Assembly: GCA_019915135.1 (NCBI GenBank)
Contig: JAHLMK010000035.1
Location: forward strand, 62,001-126,000
Direction: 5' to 3'
DNA: 64,000 nt
Source of the DNA: Strobilurus pachycystidiatus
Taxonomy: Eukaryota > Basidiomycota > Agaricomycetes > Agaricales > Physalacriaceae
Positions 22,496-34,677 of this stretch are shown here, in pieces (the first letter of the stretch is position 1; each line of letters begins with the position of its first letter). A program made the translations under genes and the position numbers. Below the pieces are notes generated by a model. It had not been told where the DNA came from. It saw only the letters and a list, made by a program, of their open reading frames with translations, and searched no databases.

Positions 22496-24804
22496 ATGGA
22501 TCCTGTCGCGTATGTCATCGTCATAACGTTTTCGCGTGTAAAACTTATCTCCGTGCAGCGTTCCCGATACCACGGTCCCTTCCACTCCCATTTCTGATGA
22601 CACTGGGGTTCAGCCCTTTCGTCGAGGATGGGCCAAAGGCGGACGCAAGAAGCTGCTCGAAGATCAGATGGACGGATACGTCGCGGCGCGTCGCAAGGGC
22701 AAGAATCACGGTCTCGAATTCGCGGATACGGTCTTCAACACGATGTGCGCGAAATACCCCTACGACCTACCCATGGACCAAGAGCCTCTCGCGATTGTGT
22801 CCCCACCGCGTCCAGACTCAGATCTATCCCCGCTCGAACGAGCTCGCAAGTCCGCGTTACTGGAGCGCCTCTTGACTGTGCGCCCGCGTCCTCTCTGTCA
22901 GTTTCTACCCCCCGCTTACGTGTTCTTTTGTCCAGGGAATCCGAAATTACTACGACACACGCTGCAGCAAGGCTACGCCCATTACTAAAATGTCAAAATC
23001 GCAACTCGGCAAGGATCCCGTCGGAGCCATCCTCTGCAAAGTTGCCGGGCTCGACGTGACGCGCAAACGCGCTCGCACACCTGCTCAGATGTGGATGAAG
23101 GAGCGATTCTCGGGTGTCAAGAAAGAATTCGACGACGACTTCGTTGAGACTGGCAAGGACGCGCGCCGTGGCCGGATCAACGAGGTTGCCAGTTACTCGA
23201 ACGAGGTTTGGGAGGGCCTTCCCGATTCGGAGAAGGAACATTGGCGGAAGCGCGCCAAGGAAGATGCTCGTGAAGTTGCCGCGGGCAAAGCGGCTGCCCA
23301 TCAAACGGTTGAGCTTTTGTCGCCGGAGGAAACGCAACGGCATGTTTTTGCGTCCTGCCTATTGTTTCTTGTGGCTCACAATCGTATCAGGGCACTGGAC
23401 AATCTCGCCGCTACCTTGCAGCCTCTGCTCGACGGCATGTCGACCATCCTTGGCGGTAACATCGCTTTTTCCTGGTGCGGTCCGGAACCCCGGAAGGGTG
23501 GCCAAGTCAATGTGATAACGTTGGTATTCTCTTTACGCATTCTTCCCTGTCTAAACGTTTCATCAGAATTAATGTCGGTTCGAACTCTGCCCCCGCGCCG
23601 AAGGCCTTCCATGATTCTGACGGCAATCGCGGCAAGCGTCGTTTTAAGACTTATGAAGCTGCGATTGGGGAATTCGGCATGACATGCTTTAGTAAGTCTC
23701 TCTTTTTTCCATTCTCTAACATGTATAATAAATGTGTTTGCAGGCGAAGAACAACAGCGTGCGCGTTCCCTTCCCGGTGTCGACATGCCAAAGACCCTTC
23801 CTTGGTTCATGCGACAGGCACAACCTTGGGACTCTGAGAATCCGTCTCCAACGTCGTCCTCACCTGACCCGCCATCAGCCGTTGTCGAACCGAAGGAAGC
23901 GACAGGGAAACGTAAACGCTCCTCGAAACAGTCGAAACCGCGGAAGAAGACATCCTCGACTGCTCCTCTTGAGGAGGACTCCGACGACGAGGACAACAGC
24001 ACCAATGCTGAGAACGAGCCTCCTGCCTCTGGTGGCACTCGCTCGTCGGCTATCTCTGGTGGTAGCGTTGCTGGCAAAGCGGTCGCCCCAACCCAGCGCA
24101 CCGTCTTGACAGATGTCACCAACGCGCACATCGACCCTGCGCTTCTGAGTCTAGGCGCGACGTCTTTCGATACGGCGTCTTTCGTTCCGACATGTGGGCC
24201 AAACGATTCGCAGCATCCCTATGCGAACGTGCTTGCTATTCCTGCCCCCCCCCTCCCTCCTCCTGTATCTGTGACACAGCCTCAAGCTCCCGCTCTGCCG
24301 CCTCAACTTTCTAGTCATCCCGAGTACGTTGTAGACGCCTACGAGTTCTTGGACTCTTTCCGACTCGGTGAGGCCTGGACTCGGCTCCTTTTGGCGTACG
24401 TCAAACTCGAAGAAGCCCAGGAGTTCTTGAACGGGAAGCCGATTCCTTCCCTCAAGGTTCGTCCGAGCTCGATCCAGGACTGGATCCAGCGCGCTCGCCC
24501 TCGCGAATACCGACCTGCCGTCGCGTTCCGCACGCTTGCGGAACAATTCTGGCCTTGGTGGGCCCTTGTTCAACCAACGTGGCGTGGTGTCGAGGCCAAG
24601 GACGCCCCATTCCGTGACATTCATCGCCCCAATCCTGCGGGATGTGATTGGGGCAAGTTACGTACCAGCGGTGTCAACGGGCACTTCTCGGTTCTGGCGT
24701 TCCTCGCTTGGTGGGGCGAAGCATGCGGTGACGATGTTTTGGGTTTGGGAGAATGGGCATTCGCTGTCGAGGACGTTGTGTGGGCTCTGAGCAGCATGGT
24801 GTAA
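22496..24804 (+). CDS. HMG-like protein of the KDZ-associated kind, intact
   Basis: Exons: 22496-22509, 22559-22877, 22936-23339, 23391-23519, 23567-23691 and 23744-24804; the frame is open throughout. The N-terminal part (FRRGWAKGGRKKLLEDQMDG, YYDTRCSK) precedes an HMG-box-like region: RARTPAQMWMKERFSGVKKE, then SYSNEVWEGLPDSEKEHWRK. A conserved mid domain (LQPLLDGMSTILGG, GPEPRKGGQ, YEAAIGEFGMTCF) is followed by a low-complexity acidic/basic linker and a Trp-rich C-terminal domain (RTLAEQFWPWWALVQPTWRG, AFLAWWGEACGDD). HMG-type proteins are reported companions of KDZ transposons, probably DNA-binding. One intron (23340-23390) would use a GC donor; retaining it also keeps the frame. The gene lies about 1 kb left of the KDZ element's subterminal array. 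Confidence 0.8.
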
Positions 24805-25066
24805 TGTTAGTTTTCATCTGTATGTATCTATCTTGTTTTCTTGTAGTCGTGCCTTCTTGTAGCCTTTAGAACAATGTAATTATTTATGTTATCTTTATGT
24901 CTTCAACACCGAGAATCGAGAATTGGACTGCACGGACTTTGATCCGGCGGTTTGATGAAAGAACATAAGTATAACGGAAATATTGATTGGCGTTGAAGAA
25001 GATTCAGACAATTAGAACTTGAAGATAAAATTAGAATTTATCAAAAAAGGTGTGAGTGTGGAATTA

Positions 25067-25318
25067 TCGCAGCCCACGACACAGTGGCTCTGGAGGGAAC
25101 CACCGGGACAACCACTGGGGAGACCCCAGAGCCACTCTGTCAGTGGGCCGCAAGAAAAGCTAACGTTTAGGTCCCAAGGCAGCTACTCGCAGCTCCTCCG
25201 TTCAAGTTTAGTAAGGACCAGTTCAAAAAATGACTACTTCGACTTCATAAGCAGACCACGGCGCAGTGGTGTTAATACCACTGGGATTAATACCACTCCG
25301 CCAGTGGGCCGCGACAGT
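25067..25318. repeat. Nested inverted repeats (fold-back-like)
   Basis: Two hairpins lie side by side: GCAGCCCACGACACAGTGG facing CCACTCTGTCAGTGGGCCGC (25069-25152), and GTGGTGTTAATACCACT with ATTAATACCACT (25265-25301). The outer ends also match in inverted sense (TCGCAGCCCAC and, reversed, TCGCGGCCCAC), so the whole 250-bp block could be one small element. I see no target-site duplication. Confidence 0.55.
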
Positions 25319-26330
25319 CGATAAGCTTTTAGCGTGATACTAGGTCGCGAGCAGCTCAGGTCCGGTCAAAGCCTTCGAGCCGAGACCATAATTAAATGAT
25401 CGGGTCAGTGAATCCGAGATCTAATCGCCTTCCCTGGTCACCTCAAGGTGACATCATGATTTCTCGGCCATCCTTCGCCCCCACACCAATATTCACATTT
25501 CATGTCGGTCGGCCTGCAAATCTTTGCAGTTTTCATCGCATTCGACTTCTACTTCTGTCTCTTTCAACCTCCGATCCAAATCTGGAACTGGAATAAGTAC
25601 TAAGAGCCTCAACTCGACATGTCCCACGGGCAGAAGACAACGATTTTGGCTTGCTATACCTCCATCGACAGTCAATTGCCCTCGGATCACTCTCAAATTA
25701 ACCCTTCAAGTACTCTCCTTGCGATACGATACTACTCAGGTACGCCCTACTCGCCAACAGCCCGTTCTTGAATTGGTCCAATAGAAGTCCAATCAACGGG
25801 CCGCTCGCAAAACTCTATACGTTTCTTCGTCCCTCATCAAATGGCTCTCAGACTGTTTCGGAATTACTCATGCGTATGTTATTCTCAAATGTATCGAGGG
25901 AATTTTCTCATTTCTCATTCTCGCGCGAGACCGGTATAAAGGTCCAATAGAGGTCCAATAGAGGTCCAATCGGGTCCAATGAAGGATCCATTTCGCGCGG
26001 GGACCATTCGAGCTTGCTATTCGTTCCACTTCGACTTCCGGCCTCTCAAATATGACCTTAATTCATCTTTAAATACACTTTCTAATAGTGCACTGTCATA
26101 TGAATTTTATTGGTGGTAAACAAATAAAAGTCCAGTAAAGGTCCAATGAGCTCAGATCCCAAGGCAATACCCTTAAAGAATTGCTGATTTCCTTCGTACC
26201 ACTACGACGCGCACCACCGCAACGGCCAATAACCACAACCCTTTCCCTTCCACAACCAGTACGGTTACCCTGCCGGTCTCTGAGCTTTATTCTCACGGCG
26301 ATTTTTTTCCCTCTAGCCGCGACAACGACG

Positions 26331-27006
26331 ATGGGGCGCAGAAAACTGTACGATACACCCGAACTCAAGAAGGAGGCTGACAGAGCCAAGCGACTCCGCT
26401 GGCATGCAAAGTGCGTCCCTCTCGACACATGTACTGCTACGCTATCTCATTTGCGCCCTCCAGGAACCGCGAGACCCAGCTTGCTGCCATGAGGCAACGC
26501 TACGACGACAAAGCTGCGCAGGCAGGAACTAAGCGCCGTCAACAATCGAATCAGCCTGCCCAGCCCCAGTGCGTTGTCTTTGCATAGCCATCCCACAGGT
26601 ACTGAGACGATTGCATTACAGGTTCTTTGACGAGGCCCTGTGCAAGCGCCTCCTCCGCCGTGTCCGTCTAATTGATGCCGAAATGCGAGCAGAGACTTCC
26701 AACTCCCTCGTCACGTACGCCTCCGGGCTTGCCGACCAATACGAAGCGCAAGACTATCTCCCCGGCTTGAAGTTCCTTGGCGAGCTGGAGGCCCAGTATC
26801 GGTCCAAACGGGAGTACACCGGTGACGTTGTGGGACAGCTGCAGGACGAAGCTGGAGTCGGCTCCTCGTACTGGAAGGACGGTCAGGCCATACACCAACG
26901 GTTTGTCACTGTGCACGACTACATCGAGGATCTTTACATTCAGGCGGAGAAGAAGAAACTGAAGGTCGCGAGACGTGCTCGCAAGCTCCTTTTCCAGCAG
27001 ACTTAA
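26331..27006 (+). CDS. KDZ cargo gene A: small basic/helical protein
   Basis: Exons 26331-26410, 26464-26568 and 26622-27006 join in frame through two GT-AG introns. The product, about 190 residues, starts with a highly basic helix (MGRRKLYDTPELKKEADRAK, then RLRWHAKNRETQLAAMRQRY) that resembles the basic region of DNA-binding proteins. The rest is an amphipathic helical domain (CKRLLRRVRLIDAEMRAETS, YLPGLKFLGELEAQYRSKRE, VHDYIEDLYIQAEKKKLKVA). I recall similar N-termini in multicopy basidiomycete proteins linked to transposons, but no function is established. Its position just inside the left subterminal array and its orientation match the transposase. Confidence 0.7.
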
Positions 27007-27392
27007 CGGTATCATTGTGTTTCCTTGCTTTCATCGAGCTTATCTGTTGTATTGTATGTGATATATGCTAATGTATCATCAGTTGTATTGTCGTGTGCGC
27101 GTCCCCGCCTTGCCTCCTCACATTGAGCGCCTCAAGACTACGTAAAGTTGGATGGATATCGAGTGCAACCGACTTACGTCCTAATTGGGACCTCTCGAGC
27201 TCTTCTCAAGCACGTCGCGACGCTCCCTGCCGGTCTCTGCCTGACAGCTGAGTTGGGCTGAGTGTAGCGGAGTCGGCCAACGGCGAGCATCCGCGAACAA
27301 AAAGCCGAAAACGCGCATTTCTTCCTTCCCCACCACTCTCTGTCCTACCTTTGACTCCCTCCCTCCCAACACAAAAAATCACGTCGTCTCTC

Positions 27393-28266
27393 ATGTCTCG
27401 TCAAGCCATATTCGCGCCGCCGACTCTTCCCAAGGTAATGTTTGCTCGTCGTCGCGTCGTGTCTCCTGCTGACGCCTGGGTAGTGTTTTTCTAGCGACGA
27501 AAAAATCTTTTTCCTCGATTGGACGCGTCAACTCAACTCGCGTATCCTCGTCGGCCGTCAGGTCAACGCGTTCAAGGCGCGTTTCGAGCTCGCGTACGAG
27601 ATTGAATTTCGTCTCGCCCGCGACATCGATGAGACCGAGGACGAATATAGGTCCCGTCAAACAGTGCGAAAACGTGTAAGTCTTTTCTTGACCTCACATC
27701 AACGCGTGCTCACTGTTCCATAGCGCCTTCGTCTAGGGATGACTTGGGCTTCGCGTATGCTCTCCCTCAGGAAGACCCCCGAGGGATTGTGGGTCCAGGT
27801 CGACCTGAGGGCCCTGCCGAGGTACCCTGTGCCAGTTCCACGTCCACGCCCTCGACCTTTGAGACGAGCAAGGACGCCTGTCACCACCGCCCCATCCACA
27901 CCCAAGAACAGCCCTCCGACATCCCCTCGCGTCGATAGCTCCGGTGATTTGACCGATCTCGACCTTGCTTACGAGAGCGAGGCCACCACGGCCGTCGATA
28001 TGGATATGGACGCGGACCAAGACGAGCTCGCTGCCATCCGAGCTTTCGATGCTGCGCGCGCGAAGATCGAGGCCACCACGGCCGTCGATATGGATATGGA
28101 CGCGGACCAAGACGAGCTCGCTGCCATCCGAGCTTTCGATGCTGCGCGCGCGAAGATCGACGCCGCGAGGGCAGGTCAGCCCAGCCTTAGGGATACGTCG
28201 AAAGCCATTAGGGCCGAACATTATCGCCTGCGCTCTCCCGGTCCTATCTGGGGACCGGAGTTTTGA
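27393..28266 (+). CDS. KDZ cargo gene B: Pro-rich protein with internal 30-residue duplication
   Basis: Exons 27393-27434, 27484-27675 and 27724-28266. The N-terminal domain is charged and helical (RQVNAFKARFELAYEIEFRL, DETEDEYRSRQTVRKR), followed by a Pro-rich stretch (PVPVPRPRPRPLRRARTP), an acidic linker and an exactly duplicated 30-residue unit (EATTAVDMDMDADQDELAA, IRAFDAARAKI) encoded by 27979-28068 and 28069-28158. It ends LRSPGPIWGPEF. Function unknown. A second open frame in exon 3 is shorter and lacks the duplication pattern, so I prefer this reading. Confidence 0.65.
27979..28158 (+). repeat. Perfect 90-bp tandem duplication inside cargo gene B
   Basis: Two adjacent 90-bp copies are identical base for base and in frame, adding 30 residues. 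The lack of any difference between copies implies a recent duplication or an assembly artefact. Confidence 0.95.
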
Positions 28267-28453
28267 TTTCTTCTTGTTCGTTATTGCCTTTTCGTTGCTA
28301 CTTTTATTTATCTACTGTCTGATCTTACTGTAGCCTTATTTACCTTGACATATTTACCTTCCATCTCCTCAAGCAAGTAATCACTTTGTTATACATATCT
28401 TGATAGTGCCATCGTCGACATGTTTCATTGTACATACTTTAAGAGTACAAACT

Positions 28454-29592
28454 TTAAATCCAATCATGCTCGAGATGCGACCAGGCCCGCTCCCTGCGGG
28501 GTATGTAAGGCCAACCTGGCAGCTGGACTCCCCACGTCACCTTCCTGTCGGTCTGACGCCGCTCTGCATCCCACGGGTTCTCTTCCTCGGCGGGGTCGAT
28601 CAACGACAGTTGCGACATACAAAAAATCATCAGCCCTAGGTCGTCGTTGTATTTGAGCTGTCGCTCCTCTGAGTCCGGATTGTATTTCACATGCATGTAC
28701 GCGAGGGCCGCCTTGTTTGACAGATTAAGTAGAGCCATGGCCTTTGGTGATGGCACGTACCTGAAGTGCAATGGGGCCGAGCACGACCGTGTCAGGGAAG
28801 AGGTGTTGGAACTCTCTAGCAAACCATGCAGCGAAGTATTCGTCGCGGTTGGAGTAGTTGATGGTGACGTGAAATGTCTGCATGTGTCCCATGAGGCAGG
28901 CGGCCTGATCGCGAGTGAAAACATATGCCATTGCTTCGGATATAACCAGTAAGTTTCCGAGTCGGAGACGGGTTGCGAAAGAGACTTACTGATTCGCTTT
29001 TTGGGTTGGTCGATGATGGTGATTGCGGAGATTAAGGGTATTAGTGTTGGTGTAGCTAGCGTGAATGGTATTGACAAATAGAGACACCTTTCACACCCAC
29101 CGCCATCGTTATGGGTAGCAACTCTGAGACCAAGGATACAAGCAAGTAAGCAAGCGTCGTTGACTCTGCTGTCATGGACTGACTCACTTTCGCAGTGCTA
29201 ATGCTGATATTCGGACGGGAGACAATTGTTCGTTTGCCGTCGATGGCAAACTTCGTGCCAAGAAGCGTTTTCCGGCTTGCCTCATACGGGGAGAAAGGTG
29301 AGTCGATATGTTGGCTGGCATGGATATAACTTACATAGACGTCAGGGCCGCCAACGTCGACAGTGTTCTCCTCCCCATGACCATCATCCCGGACCCAGGA
29401 TGTGTCGACATCGTCTGCTCGTACGATGTGACGTGTGTTGGGAGCGGTGGGCCATGTAAATGTCTCTGTCATACCGAGCAGATCAGTTCCGAGCAGAAAT
29501 AGTTCCGATGCGCCGTGCTTGTATTCCGTTCCGTTGAATTTGAAAATACTTTCGGAGACAATATGTTTAAATTGCCGAGCTGGTGCCTGCAA
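28454..29592 (-). CDS. KDZ cargo gene C: uncharacterised protein with one frameshift
   Basis: This is the only cargo gene on the minus strand. The upstream block (29592 down to about 29340) reads KHGASELFLLGTDLLGMTET and VDVGGPDVY, and may be the first exon. From Met 29077 the frame MSIPFTLATPTLIPL joins across an intron (about 29012-28958) to TMAYVFTRDQAACLMGHMQT, FHVTINYSNRDEYFAAWFA and FPDTVVLGPIALQVRAITK. The frame then slips by one base in an AAAGG run near 28747 and resumes as AMALLNLSNKAALAYMHVKY, PAEEENPWDAERR and TWGVQLPGWPYIP, ending at 28454. Exon borders in the 5' half are uncertain. The coherent protein on both sides of the slip suggests a recently intact gene or a consensus error. 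Confidence 0.55.
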
Positions 29593-29665
29593 ATTTGCTA
29601 GCCATATAGGGTTAACGTCCTAAAATGAACCTGACTAAGCCGCTGGCCCTTGGCTCTAGACCAGC

Positions 29666-30344
29666 ATGACTTCAACCACCAAATATCCGGGTAGCGACAA
29701 AATCCGTGAAAGATGGCTCACCCTGGATCGCGCGTCCGCTCACATCTACGGCGAACCCTGTGAAGAAGGCAGCCCCGACCATCCCGACAAATGTCTGTGC
29801 ATACCGTTGGGCTTCGATCCCGTCGAGAGAAAACCGATGCCGACCCTCGAAGAGGTCCACAAAGCCCGGGATGCGATTTGCGGGTACGTCGAGCGCCATC
29901 GTCACTTAGCTTAGTTGAGGTGGAAGTTTTTCGGGCAGGTAAGCTACAACGTCGTGCCCATAAGTTGATACTGACCTGATCGCCTCTCATAGAAGATGGG
30001 CGAAGATCGCGTCGAAACAAGGCGTCCAAGATCAAGAAAGAGGGTTTGTGATTGAATCTACGCTGTGCGGATTTGACTGACGAGCTCTTCTTCCAGAGGG
30101 CGACGTCTCTCTCGACGCGGAAACAACCGACTTCCTCGACAGATGCGGGCGCTTGGAGTGGGTACCGGCTTTCCATCAGATGGGATGCGTAGATGCGCTT
30201 GCCGTTCGAATTTTGGCAGCGGGTACGTTCAGTTCTATTCACTTCACAGGGCAACGCACTCATTTGAGGACCAGGCATAGACGACACGACTCATATTTCC
30301 CTCTTGATAGCTCACAGTCTATCCCTCGAACCCGAAGCGTATGA
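29666..30344 (+). CDS. KDZ cargo gene D: small uncharacterised protein
   Basis: Exon 1 begins at 29666 (MTSTTKYPGSDKIRERWLTL, then YGEPCEEGSPDHPDKCLCIP). Later exons are suggested by RWAKIASKQGVQDQE (about 29997-30043), a GT-AG intron to 30097, and DVSLDAETTDFLDRCGRLEW with VPAFHQMGCVDALAVRILAA (30098-30220). Joins between exon 1 and the next block are not fixed. Two Cys pairs in exon 1 could bind a metal, but no family signature is seen. It lies 177 bp before the transposase start, in the same orientation. Confidence 0.45.
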
Positions 30345-30520
30345 CCATCGCGCCTTTCTTCTGCTTCTAGATTGTTTCTTGCATGGCGATCCCGATTATT
30401 AGTTTATTTGATACATCTGAAATTTATCTTATGATATTTGCCCGAGTTCGGTCCGAGCCAAGTCCGAGCGAGTTGGTTGATCGGTATCCACGTTGCACCT
30501 TTTTCGCCTCTCTCCCTCCG

Positions 30521-33500
30521 ATGAAAAAATCTGGCACGAAGAAACGCCCTCTCAAAGCAGTGCGCGCAGACGACGATGACGACTACGACGACCTCAATGT
30601 GGTCCAAGCTCGTACCGTCAACCTCTCCCGAGACGGCAAACGCAACATTTCCTCGGTTACCACATCTTGTGCGCGAGAGGATGGGCCATCGGGTCTGCCT
30701 CTGGTCTGGACGAATCGCTTCCATGCACCCGAGGAGCTCGGAGTCAAGCCGCCACCGCGTCGTTATTTCAACTCTGTATTGCCTTCCCTTAAAAAAAAAA
30801 CGCTCTCGCTAATTTATCTCTAGGACCAGAATATGCTGCACTGGGTGGCAGAGAGTCGACCGCAGGAGAATCTAGAGGAGATGGTCCGGCTCGAGGGTCT
30901 TGGAAGTCGCGTGGTCGCCGCCTCACCTGCCCCGATTCCTTGCAACTCTTGTGGAGACGGTTTGAGGGAGATTGTCCCCGGAGAGGCTGCGTACCGCTGC
31001 AAGGACTGTTGGGGCCCGTTCACGGAGTGTTCCAGCTGCATATGGTTAAACCATCAGCGGAACCCTTTGCATCGCATTCAGGTGTGTACGCGTAGTCTTG
31101 CTGGTTGTATGTCTTCGTCTAACAAACGATGGATGGACATCCTAGAAATGGAACGGCGTATCATTCGAACCCATCGCCCTGCGCACGCTCGGAGTTCGTG
31201 TTCTCTTTGGACACGACGACATCAACTTTTGCGTCAATCCCCAACCAGCACCACGCGATTTCACGCTCCTCCACGATAATGGCATCCATAAAGTCAACGC
31301 CGACTTCTGCGGCTGTACTCAACGATCCCCTGCTCGAATACAAATGCTTCGTTCCGAGGTCTGGCCCGCCACAACGGTTCATCCGAAGACTGGAGCGACA
31401 CTTCGGGGCTTGGAGCACTACGAGATGCTTTCCGCGTCGGGAAAGCTCAGCGTATTCGAATTTTATCAGGCCCTCGAGAAAATGACTGACAATACGCGCG
31501 TGAATCTTCCCAAGGTTTGTTCCCCGTTGCTACTTTTGGTTTACTCGCACTCAATTCCATTTAGTCGCGTTATAAAGCCCTTTTCCGCATGGTCCGCCAA
31601 TTCGGCCATATCAAGATGCTGAAACGCGCAAGTCGTGGCAATGTTGTTGATGGCCGCGCAACCACCAAGTCCGGAGAGCTTGCTCTCCGCTGCCCTGCTT
31701 GTCCTCGCCCTGGTGTAAATTTACCACCGGGCTGGGAGTCGTTATCTCCCGCCGAACAGTAAGGTAACCCTTTTCTTGATTTGAGGCGTTGATTGATCCT
31801 CTCCGCTAGATATATATACAGGTTGATCATAGCTCTCGACGCGAACTTCCGTCTGAAAAATTTACGGCGCCCCAGCAATTTGGACCCCGGTCTGCATACC
31901 GGGTGGGCTTACTTTGTTGAGCTTGCCCCATACCTGGCTCATATTGCCAAGTATCCGAAGCAGAAAGACGTTAGTACTCTAGTCTCTCAAATCTCCACTG
32001 GTATTGACTCGCTCAATTAGATCAGTTCTTGTGCTGGCTTCAAGACGTTGGCACATGCTGAGTCCAAGAATGCGACGGGGTTACGCTCCACGGGCGTCGG
32101 CATGGCCATCTGTGCCCGACATGAGATGGTACTGCCGAATGGAATCGGCGATCTCCAACGCGGGGAGAGGTATATTCTCCTCATGACATCAGATCGTTCT
32201 GTTGGCTAACGGTCTTTTCAGGTACTGTAATATGGACTATATTGCTCTGTCCGCCCTGCGAGCGACAGAATTACGACAAATCTTCTTTTCGTACGACATC
32301 GCCTGCCAGTGGTCTATCCACTTCTTGGAACGGATGGGCCACATGCCTGAGTGCCTCCATTTACCGGACGACGTCGCCATTGCCTGGGGGATACCGAAGT
32401 GTCACTGCGAAGGTCACAAGATCGTCTGTCAGGTATTGTTCAGTATGAACGTCCAGGTCGGAGTCGGACGCACTTGTGGCGAGGGGATCGAGCGAACCTG
32501 GCCCAAGCTCAACAACGCTGCGCCCTCGACAAAGGAGATGTTGCCGGGTAGCCGACATGACGCCCTAGACCGACAGATCTCGAGCCACAATTGGGAGAAG
32601 CTTGTGGATCTTGGTAATTCACATGCGTTCATTTTCTTTTCGGTTCTAATGTTCCTTCCAGGGAAATCTTTGCACCGGAAGGAGTACCTGGGTTCTATCG
32701 GCATGGCACAGCATGTTTCCGCTCACGAAGAGTTCACATCGGCTATCCCGGACGGATGCGAGGCGAATTGGACGCAGCAGGTCGAACATTGGGAACGCGA
32801 TCATAGCCTACCCAACCCGTACTTCCTGCCGGCTCTCCGTAGGTTCCAATCCAAGTCTGGGCCGTCTCTTTTCTAACAATTACATTCTTAAAGATGCAAG
32901 TGAAAATAAAGTCAAACATGCGCTCGCCGAAGAAGAGCGCAAACTCGCGCTCACCGAGGTACCGCTGCACGACACGTCTCCCTCAGTTTGTATTGGCCTT
33001 GGCTTGTTGATTGAGGACATGCAGTGAGTCATTTCCATCTTTCGACTACAGATCAAAATAACCCTAATTCTGCAGGCGGCGCGTTATCCACATGCTCGGC
33101 AGTGACGAAAAGGACAGCCCGAGCACGATCAAGGAGATACAGGAGAAGCGGACCCTGCTCCAGAACCAGATCCGCCAGTTCCGAGCACTGCAGGGCGTGT
33201 ACATGCCTGGGGTCGCCGCCAAGTTGAAGGATCTCGCTGGCACTCGCGAAGGAGATGTCGAGACGGAACTCCTCCTCCTTCCATCCGCCCTGCCACCCAA
33301 TCTTCGCGCAGTGGGATGTATTGGCGGAGTCGCCGCCAAAGAGGACGTCCTCCGCGAGGCACAGTGTCACGATGCTCTCGAGAGTGTTCGTTGTATGCAG
33401 CGCACTCGCCGGAGTGTTCGTGCTTTCCGCCGCCGACACGTCCGCGGTCAACGGCGCACAGGTCGAACGATGGCAATTATCAACCGGCTTGAGGCCAAAT

Positions 33501-34189
33501 CCGACATCGCTGTGATGAAATACAGAGCAGCTCGCGCGGCACTCCATCAACTACGAGGAGACGGTCCCTGGATGGCCATCTTGCGGGTCTTGGCGGACGA
33601 GGATGTTCGCGCCCTCGACAGCTTCACATTCGAAGTCGACCAGCCTGCGGAAAAGAAGCGCAAGACGAGCATGAAGAAGAACGACGTCCAATTCGGCAGC
33701 GGGAGCTACAACATCTCGTGGATCTGGCGCATGGAAAACTCCCTCAACTCAGTCAACAAAGACGAGCTGAACGATTCGGTGAGGGTCGAATGGTTGAAGA
33801 GCCGGGCTCGGGTGAGAAGTTGGAGCGAAAAGGTTAGACTCGTCGAGGAAGAGAAGCGCCGAACACTGGTGACGCTGGAAATCGAGGCCTTGGAGTGGAT
33901 CGCGAAGGCTAGTGGGTGGGATGGGCTCTCAGTGGCGAGTGAGGCCGGGGTCAGAGCATATGCACATCGGCAAGCCGCCATCCGTCGTCAACTCGCCGAC
34001 CACTTTCGGGAGATCTGGTCGAGACCTTACAAGATACGCCATCGCAAGGTGCCTGACCGTATCGAGATGGTTGATGCGGCCGAGGAGGAGGAGGAGTCCG
34101 GGGAAGAGGATAGTTTGCAGGAGGAGGACGGTTTAGCAGCGGCGCGCGCTCGCGCCGCCAACGCGGACGATCCAACACTGGACGATTAG
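30521..34189 (+). CDS. KDZ-family transposase with CxC2 cysteine cluster, intact
   Basis: About eleven exons join without a stop: 30521-30775, 30824-31081, 31146-31514, 31565-31758, 31810-31969, 32021-32169, 32222-32613, 32662-32838, 32894-33023 and 33076-34189 are the blocks I could place. The N-terminal CxC2 cluster reads CNSCGDGLREIVPGEAAYRC, KDCWGPFTECSSC, with the following VNADFCGCTQRSPARIQMLR region. The KDZ catalytic core shows CPACPRPGVNLPPGW, YIYRLIIALDANFRLKN (first Asp), FSYDIACQWSIHF (second acidic site) and GEGIERTWPKLN (third). The C-terminal part is helical and ends in an acidic Glu-rich tail. KDZ transposases are nuclear DNA transposases expanded in basidiomycetes. No frame break was found, so this copy may be functional. 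An upstream in-frame Met at 30383 is an alternative start. Confidence 0.92.
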
Positions 34190-34677
34190 CGGTATTTCAT
34201 GCGGACTTGTACTACTTATGGACATTTACGATCGAACATCTGGACTTTTACTGTAATTAAACTATTTTTGGATCAGAACCCTAGAGTTAGGGTCATATTC
34301 AGTCCGAGTGCGAGACCGGGAACCTGCGAGAGCCTTGTGAGTCTCCCAAATGAGGGAGAGGGTCAACGACAGGCTATAAGCACTAAGATATGGTGTTAGG
34401 AGGACCGAAAATCTGTGGTTAGATACACAAAATGTGGAAACGGGCCCTCTGATAATAACCACTGGGATTCAGCAATCCCCGGGGAAATGGTTGGTCAGTC
34501 AATGTTGCCATGGCCGTCGCGTCATGTTGGGTTGGGGTGGATGCATGATTCTAGTATTGATTTGCGGTCGGTTCGCCGTCCGTCCATCTCGTGGGTTGTC
34601 GTGACACGGATGATGTCGTCGTCGTCCAACAAAACGTGTCGCCGTGTTGCCCAGGCAAGGAGTAATTTGAGTAGAGA

